64,000 nt of DNA from Bacillota bacterium (GCA_023386315.1 JAEWJZ010000004.1:1-64000), one strand, 5' to 3'; counted from the stretch's first letter, positions 34,406 through 47,731 are shown. Numbers and translations are program-made. The notes: a model not told the origin generated them from the sequence alone.

Positions 34406-36014
34406 TTTCTCCCCCTGACCGAAATGCCTTCGGTGTGATTCCGTGAATCTTCTTAAACAGGTAGCTGAAATAATGGGGATCCTTATATCCCACCTGATAT
34501 CCGATTTCCGAAGTCCTCAAATCTGTTTTCATAAGTAACTCCCTGGCTGCATCCATGCGGACCTTAGTTAAATACTCCACAAATGTGATCTCCATCTCCT
34601 GGCTGAATATGGTGCTGAAGTGGTTTGGACTGATATTCACCGCTGAAGCCACAGCATTAAGAGAAATGTCTTCATCCTGATAATGAGCCGCAATATAATC
34701 CACCGCCTTCTCAAGGACCAGCCGGTACTTTTTCTGGGAGCAGGTGGTTCGAAAACCAATGGCTTTTATGAGAATATCCCTGGTATACTTAACTGCAGAG
34801 TCCATGGAGTTCACGCAGGGCTGGAGGGTCTTGGCATCCCCAAACTCTTTTAAAACCTGCTCCGGTTCAAACCCAAGCTGAGACACAAACCCAATGACTG
34901 CCAGATACACATCCATCAGTATGTACTGTCTGAATATCAGCGAATTAATATTATTTCCGCAGGCCTCCATATACTCCTCAACAAAATATTTCACCTCAGG
35001 AACCGATCCGTTCTTTAAAAAGTTAGGAATAATATCACGGCTTAACTTGGTTATATCGATTCCTTCCAGGCTGATGCTTCCGGTATCATTATGAATCCGC
35101 ACTGCCGCCTCTGCGGTTAAAATCTGGTTGCGGTCCAGCATATAACGGCAGGCATACGCCCTGCTTGCTGCTTTAAAAGAGGTACGGATCTCACTAAGTC
35201 TGCAGACCGGGGTCCCAGTCCCTCCAAAATACTCCATCCCAGGAAATGACTCCGCCAGCCGTATCAAAATCTCCGAATAATATGCCACCTTCCGCTCCAA
35301 ATCGGACTCTTCTCCCATAATCAGAAAGCCATACCCTTCCGACAGACGGTTAAATCCGATAATATCAGCTCTTCCCTCCAGTTCTTCCTTCAGTCTCTTA
35401 TCAAAGAGTACATTTTCATCAGAGTACTGTTCCTGGCTCTCCGCTCCCTTCGCCTGAAATAAAATGAGGTTGTACATGGGAGCAGATAAGGAAAGATTAT
35501 GCTCCTGCCCCTTTCTAAGCAGCTCAGGAAGGCTCAGCTTTCCCGATACGATGATATCAAACAGCCGGTCTCTGTCCATCTGCTTTCTTTCTTCCTGCTG
35601 CTTTAAAAACTCCTGCTTATATCCCTTCTCGCTTTTTTCCTGCATGATGGTTTCACTCATGCGCTCCAAAGCCTCCAGAAGCTGGCTGCTGCTCACCGGC
35701 TTTAGAAGATAATCAGCGGCTCCGATCTTAATGGCCCGCTTTGCGTATTCAAAATCATCATATCCGCTGAAAAACATGATATGTATATCCGGCAAAGCCC
35801 GCTTTGCCATCTCCGCCAGTTCCAGTCCATCCATAAAAGGCATCCGGATATCCGTAAGCAGTATATCCGGTTTCGATTTTAATATCATAGGATAGGCAAG
35901 CTCCCCATCCGGCGCTTCCCCGGCAAATTCAAACCCGTATTTTTCCCAGGCAATTCCGTTCTTAATTCCTTCACGGACGATTTTTTCATCCTCAGCAAGA
36001 AATATCTTAACCAT
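34389..36014 (-). CDS. Response regulator, YesN/AraC type
   Basis: 541-aa regulator. The receiver domain has the acidic pair AEDE, the phospho-acceptor Asp in LLTDIRMPFMDG (about residue 56) and the Lys of LLKPVSS. A central region of about 280 residues is followed by two AraC helix-turn-helix motifs (ISLNAVASAVNISPNHFSTIFS and TSEIGYQVGYKDPHYFSYLFKK). It is the first gene of the pair and probably activates the ytfQ promoter through the phased repeats at 32891-32961. Confidence 0.92.
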   Translation of the reverse strand: MVKIFLAEDEKIVREGIKNGIAWEKYGFEFAGEAPDGELAYPMILKSKPDILLTDIRMPFMDGLELAEMAKRALPDIHIMFFSGYDDFEYAKRAIKIGAADYLLKPVSSSQLLEALERMSETIMQEKSEKGYKQEFLKQQEERKQMDRDRLFDIIVSGKLSLPELLRKGQEHNLSLSAPMYNLILFQAKGAESQEQYSDENVLFDKRLKEELEGRADIIGFNRLSEGYGFLIMGEESDLERKVAYYSEILIRLAESFPGMEYFGGTGTPVCRLSEIRTSFKAASRAYACRYMLDRNQILTAEAAVRIHNDTGSISLEGIDITKLSRDIIPNFLKNGSVPEVKYFVEEYMEACGNNINSLIFRQYILMDVYLAVIGFVSQLGFEPEQVLKEFGDAKTLQPCVNSMDSAVKYTRDILIKAIGFRTTCSQKKYRLVLEKAVDYIAAHYQDEDISLNAVASAVNISPNHFSTIFSQEMEITFVEYLTKVRMDAARELLMKTDLRTSEIGYQVGYKDPHYFSYLFKKIHGITPKAFRSGGENEVQK

Positions 36015-36145
36015 GTCTGATTCCCCCTGTCAGCCGTATTTCTATGATTCGATTATATAAAATCCTCTATGGAAATATAAGAGAATAATTTCCGCCGCTT
36101 CAATTTCATTCGTAAAAAAACATACCTCTCCCCATATAGTACCAC

Positions 36146-36193
36146 AAAAAAAGAGATTCGTAACTCCCGGTTTTTCAGGAAATACAAATCTCT
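36146..36193 (-). terminator. Terminator of the licT-bgl-carboxylesterase operon
   Basis: On the minus strand AAAGAGATT...AATCTCTTTTTTT forms a long imperfect hairpin ending in seven T residues, about 10 nt behind the carboxylesterase stop. Confidence 0.8.
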
Positions 36194-36203
36194 TTTTAAA
36201 CCC

Positions 36204-37958
36204 TTATTTTACGTCACTCCAAAGGCTCTTATTACCGTAATGATCATCCAATGCGCTGCTGAACCAGCGTCCGTTTAAAACATTTTTTATCATTTTATCC
36301 TTAATTTCCGGAGAAACACTGGTATCCTGATCCATGGCTGCCATGATGTCCTGATACGTAGTGGTTACATCTTTCTCCTCCACAACTGCATCGTTTTCCG
36401 TGGCATCAAATACCATGGAACCCTTTTTATCCGGTGTCCAGCTGCTCCATAATGCCAGTCCCTCACCATTAGGATCTCCTGATTTCAAGAAGTTTGCCAG
36501 ATAACTGTTATACTGCTTTGCCATGGCCTGATAGCCTGTCTTACCAAATGCATCAGGGAAAAACTCAAGATAATTGTGCTTTGAAGAAAGCATGGGTACA
36601 AAAATGCCATGGAACGCACCATAGTCTCCCAGATCTTTGATTGAAGACTGTTCACTGCCGTAATTAACCTGGCAGATGTAAATGTCCGACTGATAGTGGT
36701 CAGACATCTTCACCGCACTTTCCTGCGCGTTAAAGATCCGGTACATATCACTTCCGTATTTGCTGGCAAATGCTTTGGCCGCCTTAATCTCATCCTCTGA
36801 ATACCCTGCCATGTCATCACTCTTAAAATAGCCCTCCCCCAGACAGAACATGGAGAACTCAGAGCTTCCGGTCAGCATCATAAGAGGAACGCTGTTGTAA
36901 TCAGTCGTATCAAAGCCGTTTTCCGGTATTACAACCCCATCCTGGTAGAGATGAGGGAATACACTCATACGGATTGCCGCATTCCCCATTAGAGGTGCCA
37001 GACGTTCAGCTGAAATGGAATAAAGATATTCCTTTACATCAGCTGCATCTGTCATCAGCCACTGATAAGCGGCATCTTCATCTGCTGCCTTCTTATCCTC
37101 AACAGCAAGCGGTGCTATCGCTTTCGCAATCTTCTTTCCGCTTAAATCTTCCGGTGCAGTGGTCATACCTCCGCTGAATGCAATGGCTTTCTGAAATTTA
37201 CCCTTAAACTGGGGACTGATCAGCATTGCCATTACATCACGGCCTCCAGCTGAGAATCCTGATATGGTAATATTGTCCGGATCTCCGCCGAATGCTTCAA
37301 TGTTTTCCTTAACCCAGTCGAGAGCATATGCAATGTCAAGCATTGCAAAATTTCCGGTTCCATTCTCCCCGGCTGTTAATGCCGGCAGACAGTTAAAACC
37401 TAAAAGGCCAAGCCGGTAATCCACAGACACATAAACGCAGTTGTCATTCTTTACCAGATCAGCTCCGGGAATTTCCCCTGCCTTTCCGGTCTGGTTGTTA
37501 CCTCCGTGAATAAATACAAGCACCGGAAGCTTTTTACTTCCCTCTTTTGCATATACATCAAGCTTTAAGCAGTCCTCGCTTCCCTTTACCTCCGTGCCGG
37601 AAAGCTGGATTGCAGGCTGTGATGCTTCGGTACAGTTTAATTCCTCCGTCCAGGCATCCGGTGCCGCAGGTGCCTGCCACCTTAATTCACCCACCGGCGC
37701 CTTTCCGTATGGAATCCCGTACCAGGTCAGGAGCTCCCCTTCCTGTACCCCTTTTACCGGACCGTATGCGGTAGTAACCACTGCGGCTCCGTCTTTTGTA
37801 TCGCCTGACACAGCGGATATCGCTGCTGCCGTAGTTTCGGCTGTTACTTCAGCTGTTGTCTGCGAAGCATTTGTTTCTGTCTTTGCAGGACTGCCACAGC
37901 CTGCTGCCATAACCATAGCCATTAAAACAAGACCGGCTGCCAAACCTCTTTTTTTCAT
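36204..37958 (-). CDS. Carboxylesterase type B lipoprotein
   Basis: 584-aa secreted lipoprotein (MKKRGLAAGLVLMAMVMAAGC, lipobox AAGC) with an Ala/Thr linker. The type-B carboxylesterase fold is shown by EDCLKLDVYAKEG, the oxyanion FIHGGNNQTG, VSVDYRLGLLGFN, the nucleophile elbow GFSAGGRDV and the late His in GAFHGIFVPM. It should hydrolyse esters at the outer face of the membrane. It lies 25 nt behind bglA in the licT operon, so it probably strips acyl groups from beta-glucosides before PTS uptake (inference). The terminator follows. Confidence 0.85.
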   Translation of the reverse strand: MKKRGLAAGLVLMAMVMAAGCGSPAKTETNASQTTAEVTAETTAAAISAVSGDTKDGAAVVTTAYGPVKGVQEGELLTWYGIPYGKAPVGELRWQAPAAPDAWTEELNCTEASQPAIQLSGTEVKGSEDCLKLDVYAKEGSKKLPVLVFIHGGNNQTGKAGEIPGADLVKNDNCVYVSVDYRLGLLGFNCLPALTAGENGTGNFAMLDIAYALDWVKENIEAFGGDPDNITISGFSAGGRDVMAMLISPQFKGKFQKAIAFSGGMTTAPEDLSGKKIAKAIAPLAVEDKKAADEDAAYQWLMTDAADVKEYLYSISAERLAPLMGNAAIRMSVFPHLYQDGVVIPENGFDTTDYNSVPLMMLTGSSEFSMFCLGEGYFKSDDMAGYSEDEIKAAKAFASKYGSDMYRIFNAQESAVKMSDHYQSDIYICQVNYGSEQSSIKDLGDYGAFHGIFVPMLSSKHNYLEFFPDAFGKTGYQAMAKQYNSYLANFLKSGDPNGEGLALWSSWTPDKKGSMVFDATENDAVVEEKDVTTTYQDIMAAMDQDTSVSPEIKDKMIKNVLNGRWFSSALDDHYGNKSLWSDVK

Positions 37959-37983
37959 ATTGATAACTCCCCAGTTATATTAA

Positions 37984-39435
<1,452 letters not shown>

Positions 39436-39442
39436 TCAATAA

Positions 39443-41329
<1,887 letters not shown>

Positions 41330-41400
41330 TTATAAGGTTATTTTTTAGTTTATCTGAAAAGGTATCCTTAACCGGCACCTGTTCATTCAAAATAAGTTAC

Positions 41401-41460
41401 AAAAAAAGACCCTGCTAAAAGCAGACTGCCTTCTACCGCAGCCGCCTTATGTGCAGGGTC
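41401..41460 (-). terminator. LicT-controlled terminator upstream of bglF
   Basis: On the minus strand GACCCTGC (41453-41460) pairs with GCAGGGTC (41408-41415), followed by seven T residues (41401-41407). The 5' arm overlaps the end of the RAT hairpin, so the two structures compete. Confidence 0.85.
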
Positions 41461-41491
41461 CTGCCCGGACTTCCAGTCCGGTAACAATCCC
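41456..41491 (-). promoter_or_regulatory. RAT antiterminator site upstream of bglF
   Basis: On the minus strand GGGATTGTTACCGG, then GGAAGTCCGGGCAGG matches the ribonucleic antiterminator consensus bound by BglG/LicT proteins. It overlaps the terminator at 41401-41460 by 5 nt and lies between licT and bglF. Confidence 0.85.
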
Positions 41492-41524
41492 AACTCTCTG
41501 TTTTTACTGTGCTCCTGAAAAGAA

Positions 41525-42364
41525 CTAAGTCAGTTCTCTCGTCACTTTCTCTATATGAATCATCAGATACATCATCTCTTCCCGGTCCATCTCATAATAG
41601 TACCGGTCATGGATATAATCAGCTATTTTAACAATACAATTGTATGATTTGCGGTATTTATTCTTTAAAAGCTGATACCACTCATCATCCGTAGATTCAT
41701 ACTGCTTGTTCTGCAGCATACGCTGCGCAAAAAATCGAATGTGTGTTACGAAACGCCGGTAATCCCAGGTTTCCGTATTTAGTTTCACCTGATAGGCAGC
41801 CTCAACAATATCCACAATATCACGGATAATACCGGTTATTAACTCCAGATTATCAGGCTCCTGCCTCTTGTTCTGTCCATAGACAAAATGGAATGCCAGA
41901 AACATGGCTTCATCCTCTTCCATGGAAATATTAAGCCTTCTTCGGATTAAATCAACCGCATACTGACCGACCTTAAATTCACTGGGATAGAACCGTTTTC
42001 CTTCCCACAGCATGGCATTACGAAGGATAATTCCTTCTTTATAACGATCAACCGCTCCTGCAATATGATCGCAGATCGTCAGTATGATCCTGGAATCCAG
42101 CTGCATGCCAAACTCATTCTTTGCATAATCAGCCGTCTGTTCGCTGATCTCCCAGTATTCCTGAGGAAGTTTTGCAAAATATTCTTCAAAATGGCGGGCG
42201 TCACGCTTATCATTCTGAATAAAGACACGCTCTACCAGTTTGTGGTCCACTTCATCGCCTTTTTTCTTACCAAAGCCGATGGCTTTCCCTTTCAGTATGA
42301 TTTCTTTTCCCTCAGTATTATAAGTTAATACCATATTATTATTCAGAACCTTCTCTATCTTCAT
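41525..42364 (-). CDS. licT: BglG/LicT family transcription antiterminator
   Basis: 279-aa antiterminator. The N-terminal CAT RNA-binding domain (MKIEKVLNNNMVLTYNTEGKEIILKGKAIGFGKKKGDEVD) is followed by two PRD domains. PRD1 has His residues in LTICDHIAGAVDRYK; PRD2 has FLAFHFVYGQN and MYLMIHIEKVTRE. The PTS permease phosphorylates these when substrate is absent. It binds RAT structures in front of bglF and probably in front of its own gene. The RBS is GAAGGGGC. Confidence 0.93.
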   Translation of the reverse strand: MKIEKVLNNNMVLTYNTEGKEIILKGKAIGFGKKKGDEVDHKLVERVFIQNDKRDARHFEEYFAKLPQEYWEISEQTADYAKNEFGMQLDSRIILTICDHIAGAVDRYKEGIILRNAMLWEGKRFYPSEFKVGQYAVDLIRRRLNISMEEDEAMFLAFHFVYGQNKRQEPDNLELITGIIRDIVDIVEAAYQVKLNTETWDYRRFVTHIRFFAQRMLQNKQYESTDDEWYQLLKNKYRKSYNCIVKIADYIHDRYYYEMDREEMMYLMIHIEKVTRELT

Positions 42365-42378
42365 AAGCCCCTTCAGAT

Positions 42379-42475
42379 AAAAAAAATAGACAAGCTACCA
42401 GGACCACTTATCACATTCTGCTAACATGTGATATCAACCCTGTAGATCTTGCCTGCCTTACCAGTCACAAACTAC
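42379..42475 (-). promoter_or_regulatory. Second RAT site with overlapping terminator upstream of licT
   Basis: On the minus strand GTAGTTTGTGACTGG, then GGCAGGCAAGATCTAC (42442-42475) resembles the bgl RAT. Its 3' part (CAAG-CTAC-GG) pairs with CC-GGTAG-CTTG farther on, enclosing a perfect TATCACAT/ATGTGATA hairpin and ending in eight T residues (42379-42386). This predicts autoregulation of licT. The rest of the 336-nt gap up to 42700 shows only AT-rich sequence with no convincing promoter pair. Confidence 0.7.
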
Positions 42476-42700
42476 ACATCTATTTTCTAGGTACAGTATA
42501 TCATGTATATCTAAGGAGATCTATATACAAATCCGATAAAATTCCTGTATCTTTTTGTCGAAAATGCACAATACAAGTATCCTGCACATAGCCGCACTCT
42601 ATTATCAATCATACCATATTTTTCAATTCAAGTCTACAATTTTCATATTTTTTAGTATAAAATTATTAAGCCGGCAATAAAAAAATTGGAGGAACTATAA

Positions 42701-43459
42701 TTGATAGCAAAAGAATCAGACTGGTATAAAAAAATATGGAGCCTGGATATAAAAAATCATTCATGGGTGGAGGATACCAGACAACAGACTGACTTTATTA
42801 TTAATACATTAGGCTTGAGAAAAAACCAGCGTATTCTGGATCTGGCATGTGGTTTCGGAAGACATAGTCTGGAACTGGCCAGAAGAGGATTTCAAGTTGT
42901 GGGAGCAGACATTACCAAAGACTATATAACAGATGCAGAAAATGCAGCAAAAGCAGAAGGGTTAAACGCCCAGTTCATTCTTTCTGATATCCGTGATCTT
43001 ACATTTGATCAAGAATTCGATGCTGTTTTAAACTTAGCAGACGGAGCCATTGGTTATCTGGAGAATGATAATGAGAATTTCAAGATTTTTGATGTGATAG
43101 CAAAGGCCTTGAAACCTGGCGGAAAACATTTTATGGATATATGCAATGCTGAATATGCAGAATTATATTTTCCATCCACCAGCTGGGAGGCAGGTGAAAA
43201 TGCCCTTACTCTCTCCCGGTTTGAGTGGAACACAGAAACGAAAATCATGCTGTACGGCGGTAAAAACATCACTTATGGAGATCCCTTAGTCAAACCGGAA
43301 AACTTTTTGGGAGATCCAATCAGACTTTATTCCCATAAAGAACTGGATGGAATTTTAAAGAAAAGAAATATGGAGATAAAACAGACCTATTCCAATTATT
43401 ATGGGAAAGCTGAAACACCAAAAGAGCTTCAGCTGATGGTATATTCAATCAAACTATAA
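42701..43459 (+). CDS. Class I SAM-dependent methyltransferase
   Basis: 252-aa methyltransferase with motif I ILDLACGFGRHSLELARRG (about residue 46), the acidic VVGADITKDYI and FDAVLNLADGAIGYL. The start is TTG at 42701, with GGAGG 8 nt upstream. It is a lone plus-strand gene between two minus-strand sugar operons and shares a bidirectional terminator with the GH31 gene. The substrate is unknown. Confidence 0.85.
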   Translation: MIAKESDWYKKIWSLDIKNHSWVEDTRQQTDFIINTLGLRKNQRILDLACGFGRHSLELARRGFQVVGADITKDYITDAENAAKAEGLNAQFILSDIRDLTFDQEFDAVLNLADGAIGYLENDNENFKIFDVIAKALKPGGKHFMDICNAEYAELYFPSTSWEAGENALTLSRFEWNTETKIMLYGGKNITYGDPLVKPENFLGDPIRLYSHKELDGILKKRNMEIKQTYSNYYGKAETPKELQLMVYSIKL

Positions 43460-43472
43460 AATCTGCTCCCGC

Positions 43473-43520
43473 AAAAACCGGAGAAATGTACTCTGTTCAC
43501 TTGTACATTTCTCCGGTTAT
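43473..43520. terminator. Bidirectional terminator between methyltransferase and GH31 genes
   Basis: Perfect 14-bp stem (CCGGAGAAATGTAC at 43478-43491 with its complement at 43503-43516). A run of five T residues follows on the minus strand (43473-43477). On the plus strand only TTATCT follows. Confidence 0.85.
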
Positions 43521-43532
43521 CTGCATGTTATT

Positions 43533-45986
43533 TCAGCAGGTTTTACCCTTGGAACCCACATCCTCCAGCTTTATTTTTATTTCCTTCCCATTATAAGAAA
43601 AAATCTTTGTTCTTCCTGAAGAAGTATAAACTATACAGGTACGCCCGGATATAGACTGAGAAAATAAAAACCTGCTTTCACCTACACACAGTTCCTTTTC
43701 TGTATCATTCCATGAAACCGGTATCAGGTTATACTTTCCGCTCTCGTATTCATACCCATCTCCTGCATCCTCGTACAATTCAAAAATCCCATCTTTTCCT
43801 TCATATATATGGAATTCAAATGGGGTATCCACGGCTTCTCCCGTATACTGGAGTCCCTGCTCCATCGGGATAATCCCGCCTTCCCGCACAAAGACCGGTA
43901 TCCGGTCAAGTGCCGCTTCCACTTTTACCCATTGTCCGCCTTCATACTTTTCTCCGGTCTGAAAATCATACCAGCAAAAATCACGGGGGAGATAGCAGTT
44001 CCACTGCTTCGTTGTCTCCAAGCTGCAGTTTTCCGGCTCATAATACATGGGTTCTGTTATAGGGCAGACAAGCATGGAGTCCCCATACATGAACTGGTAA
44101 CCGATTTCACAGGCAGTCTCATCCTCCGGGAAGTCAAACAAGAGGCTGCGGAACATGGTATAATCACGCAGCATCACTTTTCCTGCCAGGGAATAAGTGT
44201 ATGGCATAAGCTGGTATCTTTGTCGGATGCATTTCTCCAGCGCATCATAAAACATGGTTCCAGGCTCACCGAAATTCCAGATTTCTCTTGGAGTATCGGT
44301 TCCATGGGAACGGAACATGGGAAGAAATGCGCAAAACTGGAGCCACCTTACATATAGTTCCCGATAGGCTGCATCACCTGTTCCCAGCTCATATCCGCCC
44401 TGCCAGAACCATTTGGGCTCCGGATCATTATGGCAGCCGCACCCCCGGCTCTTCCAGTTGTCCTTAACTACAAAGAAACCACCTGCATCCAGGGTCCAGT
44501 AAGGGTGTCCGCTCATGCAGAAATTCAGTCCCTCCCGTATCTGCTTCTGAAATGTCTCCCAGGTTGCGCAGATATCTCCTGACCAGAGAACAGTACCATA
44601 AACCTGAGAACCTGCATAGCCGGAACGGGTCAGATTTAATACCCGCTTATCCTCGCAGCATTTCCTCTGATTCTCATAGATTCCTCTGGCATGAACTGCG
44701 GCATATAGATTTGCTGACCCTGGGTCTAAATATTTCTTATGTTCTTCCCCAACAAGCAAATATCTCTCCCACGGCTCCTTTTTATAGCAGCTCTTCCAGT
44801 CAGGTCCACTGAACGGCTCTGTGGAATCGCACCACCAGGCATCCACACCTGCAGAAAAAAGTTCCTGCTCAAGCTGCTTCCAATACATTTTTCTTCCATC
44901 CGGGTTAAACGCATCATAAGTGGAAAAATCATTTAAAAGCAGGTTGTTATTTAAGAATTCCTTATAATTCTCACCATCGGGGCTCATGCTGGGCCATACG
45001 GAAACCATTACGTGAACGTGTTTCCTGTGAAGATCCTTTACTGCAGAGGGAAAATCCGGATAACGGGTTTTATCCAGAATCTTATTCCCCCATTTTCCAT
45101 CCTCCCAGGTATTCCAATCCTGTACAATTCCGTCAATTGGAATTCTCCTGTTTCTGTATTCATTTACTACATCTAACAGTTCTTCCTGAGTATGATAAGC
45201 CTCTTTTGACTGAATATATCCAAAAGACCACTTGGGCAGCATGGGGGCCTGACCAGTCAGTCTTCTGAAGCCTGAAATTATTTCATCCAGATTATTACCC
45301 TGTATAATATAGTAGGAAAGCTGCTCCACCGTATCAAAATAAACATAGGACCCCCTGGAATCATCATTAAACGTCATCAACGATCCGCAGTCAAATAAGA
45401 TGCCATATCCCCGGTCTGATACGAGAAATGGTATCGGACTCCTCATGTTATGCTGGTACAGATACTGGGTGGTTCCTCTGTAATTATAGATACCTTCCTC
45501 TCCCTGCCCCAGGCCGTGAATCCGTTCCTTCTCCTGCCATTTAAAATACAATTTTCCCCGGTAAGCAGTCCGCACCTGACGGCAAACCAGATTATTAATA
45601 AAATTCCGTTCACCATCAACGGTTTTTACCCTCTGAACATCCGGGCTTTCTCCGCTTGTTGTGTAATGAAAGACAGGAATCTCTTCCAGTTCCCTTCCTG
45701 TTTCTTCGAAAAGCAGTGTTCCTGTTTCAGTAAGAGTCCAGCATACCTTTCCGGATCTTATGTCAACTTCCGCCTTAATCCGGTCATTTCCCAGCAGATA
45801 AGAAAATTCCGTTCTTTCATAATCCAGTTTTCCCTGTTCCGGCAGTTCGATTCCAAGAGGGGATGTTACCTGCTTCTTCCCGCCTTTGCTGCATCTGCAA
45901 TGGATAATGTCTGATGCAATATTCCGATAAGTCAGGGTCACTCCCTCCGCCTCTATCACAACCGTCCCGCTATTATTTTCTGACAT
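43533..45986 (-). CDS. Glycoside hydrolase family 31, alpha-xylosidase-like
   Basis: 817-aa GH31 enzyme, clearly different from the one at 21783. The nucleophile Asp is in AWWCDSTEPF and the acid/base Asp in LWSGDICATWE. It also has IDGIVQDWNTWEDGKWGN, PMFRSHGTDTPREIW and the C-terminal VFVREGGIIPM. The WWCDSTEP form is common in alpha-xylosidases and related oligosaccharide enzymes. There is no signal peptide, so it acts on imported sugar. It is the last gene of a CUT1 ABC operon, 4 nt behind the MalG-like permease. Confidence 0.88.
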   Translation of the reverse strand: MSENNSGTVVIEAEGVTLTYRNIASDIIHCRCSKGGKKQVTSPLGIELPEQGKLDYERTEFSYLLGNDRIKAEVDIRSGKVCWTLTETGTLLFEETGRELEEIPVFHYTTSGESPDVQRVKTVDGERNFINNLVCRQVRTAYRGKLYFKWQEKERIHGLGQGEEGIYNYRGTTQYLYQHNMRSPIPFLVSDRGYGILFDCGSLMTFNDDSRGSYVYFDTVEQLSYYIIQGNNLDEIISGFRRLTGQAPMLPKWSFGYIQSKEAYHTQEELLDVVNEYRNRRIPIDGIVQDWNTWEDGKWGNKILDKTRYPDFPSAVKDLHRKHVHVMVSVWPSMSPDGENYKEFLNNNLLLNDFSTYDAFNPDGRKMYWKQLEQELFSAGVDAWWCDSTEPFSGPDWKSCYKKEPWERYLLVGEEHKKYLDPGSANLYAAVHARGIYENQRKCCEDKRVLNLTRSGYAGSQVYGTVLWSGDICATWETFQKQIREGLNFCMSGHPYWTLDAGGFFVVKDNWKSRGCGCHNDPEPKWFWQGGYELGTGDAAYRELYVRWLQFCAFLPMFRSHGTDTPREIWNFGEPGTMFYDALEKCIRQRYQLMPYTYSLAGKVMLRDYTMFRSLLFDFPEDETACEIGYQFMYGDSMLVCPITEPMYYEPENCSLETTKQWNCYLPRDFCWYDFQTGEKYEGGQWVKVEAALDRIPVFVREGGIIPMEQGLQYTGEAVDTPFEFHIYEGKDGIFELYEDAGDGYEYESGKYNLIPVSWNDTEKELCVGESRFLFSQSISGRTCIVYTSSGRTKIFSYNGKEIKIKLEDVGSKGKTC

Positions 45987-45990
45987 AAAG

Positions 45991-46818
45991 TTATCCTTTC
46001 ACTGCTCCGGCAGTCATACCGGATACAATATATTTCTGTCCTAGTAAATACACCAGGATTACCGGAAGGCTGGTCAGCAGTATATCTGCACAAACCAGAT
46101 TCCAGTCTTTAAAATACATACCGAAAAAATTATATACGGACAATGTCATCGGCCATTTTGAAGAACTGCTTAAAAAATACAGCGGTGAAACAAATTCATT
46201 CCAGGTATTTAAAAAAGTCAGTACAATCACCGTGGCAACAGCAGGCTTTAACAGAGGAAGAATAACCGATACAAACAGCCTCACCGGTGAGCAGCCATCA
46301 ATAACAGCCGCTTCATCAAGCTCTGCCGGCAGCTTTGCCACAAATCCATGGATCAGGAATACCGAAAATGGCAGCTGCATAGCCGTATACAAAAGCACAA
46401 TTCCAAGCCTTGTATTATTTATTGTAAGAAACATCATAACTTTTGTCAATGCAACATAATTAACCGGCATGGTAATTCCCAGCACCATGTAAAGGTAGAG
46501 AAAACGGTTTAATTTTGAACGGTTTCTTGAGAATACATAAGAGGCCATTGCTGCAAGCACAGTACACAGAAAAACGCTGACTGCGGAATAAATGCAGCTA
46601 TTCATAAAAGAGGTAAGAAGCTTCCCTTTTTCAATCACCACCAGAAAATTATTCCACTGCAGCGGAAGTGCCGGAAACTTTAGATTCATCTCCGATGCTC
46701 CCAGACTGTCTTTAAAAGAATTCAGAAATATCAGCAGCATGGGAACCAGACAAATCGCCGTTATGAGCCACGCCGCTGCATTTACTGCTGCAGCGGCTGC
46801 TTTCTTTTTTGCTTTCAT
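45991..46818 (-). CDS. CUT1 sugar ABC transporter permease (MalG-like)
   Basis: 275-aa permease with six spans. The EAA motif DEAAVIDGCSPVRLFVSVILPLLKPA is the CUT1 hallmark. The ATG overlaps the previous permease stop by one base. No ATPase gene is present in the operon, so the transporter probably uses a shared MsmK-type ATPase encoded elsewhere. Confidence 0.9.
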   Translation of the reverse strand: MKAKKKAAAAAVNAAAWLITAICLVPMLLIFLNSFKDSLGASEMNLKFPALPLQWNNFLVVIEKGKLLTSFMNSCIYSAVSVFLCTVLAAMASYVFSRNRSKLNRFLYLYMVLGITMPVNYVALTKVMMFLTINNTRLGIVLLYTAMQLPFSVFLIHGFVAKLPAELDEAAVIDGCSPVRLFVSVILPLLKPAVATVIVLTFLNTWNEFVSPLYFLSSSSKWPMTLSVYNFFGMYFKDWNLVCADILLTSLPVILVYLLGQKYIVSGMTAGAVKG

Positions 46819-47696
46819 TATTCCTGCACCTCGTCTTTCGTCATCAGGCGGATCATAAAGAATCCGATAAACACCATGAATAAAAACATAACGGAGGAAA
46901 GGGCCGTACCTATGGCATACTGACCTGTGCCGAATTTTTTAAATACTGCCGTATAGAGTACCTCCGTCGTCGCCTTCCCCGGACCTCCATTTGTTAAAGC
47001 ATAGATCATGTCGAATACCTTAAGTCCGTATATAACATTTAAAACAGTGGTTGTTGCCAGGGTCGGCAGAAGCAGCGGTAATGTAATGAACCGAAACTTC
47101 TGCCAGCCGGATGCACCGTCGATACTGCAGGCCTCATAATAATCCGAAGATATGGACAGGATTCCGGCAATTAATATTGTCATTATGTATCCGGTCCCCC
47201 GCCAGATATCCACCGCCATCACCGAATTGAATGCGTACGCGGGACTTGTAAGCCACGGTTTGGCAAGCCCCACAAGCCCTATACTCCGGAAAAATGTGTT
47301 TAATAATCCGGTTGATGGATTTAAAATAGAAGTAAAAATCATACCCAATATCAGAGTGGACAGTACAGAGGGCATAAACATGACTCCCCGGTGAAAGTTC
47401 AAAAAGCGAATGGATTTCGTAAGCAGGACCGCAAGCGCAAGTCCCAGTAAATTTTTTATTACTGTTGTTCCAAGAGTGAATACCAGAGTGTTTTTCATTA
47501 TCTTTAGATAATTTCCATCAGCTGAAAATACAGTCTTAAAATTCTCCAGCCCCACAAACTTAACCTGGTCTGAATAAGATGACCAGTCTGTAAAGGAATA
47601 ACCAATTCCAATCACTCCGGGAAGGACAAATAACACCGAATATAAGAGCAATGCCCCAGCCGCAAACCAGGTAGGATAAATCTTTTTTCTATTCAT
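46818..47696 (-). CDS. CUT1 sugar ABC transporter permease (MalF/UgpA-like)
   Basis: 292-aa permease. It has an N-terminal span with FVLPGVIGIGYSFTDWSSYSDQ and the EAA loop YEACSIDGASGWQKFRFITLPLLLPT. Start ATG 47696 has AGAGAG 8 nt upstream; a GTG three codons earlier (47705) is too close to that site. It forms the channel with the MalG-like protein. Confidence 0.9.
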   Translation of the reverse strand: MNRKKIYPTWFAAGALLLYSVLFVLPGVIGIGYSFTDWSSYSDQVKFVGLENFKTVFSADGNYLKIMKNTLVFTLGTTVIKNLLGLALAVLLTKSIRFLNFHRGVMFMPSVLSTLILGMIFTSILNPSTGLLNTFFRSIGLVGLAKPWLTSPAYAFNSVMAVDIWRGTGYIMTILIAGILSISSDYYEACSIDGASGWQKFRFITLPLLLPTLATTTVLNVIYGLKVFDMIYALTNGGPGKATTEVLYTAVFKKFGTGQYAIGTALSSVMFLFMVFIGFFMIRLMTKDEVQE

Positions 47697-47731
47697 AGTA
47701 TTCACTCTCTTTCAACTAATCTTCCATGCTG

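Noticed and set aside
34740..34760. GGTTCGAAAACC resembling a tRNA T-loop
   Set aside because: It is inside the response-regulator coding sequence, with no acceptor or anticodon stems around it.
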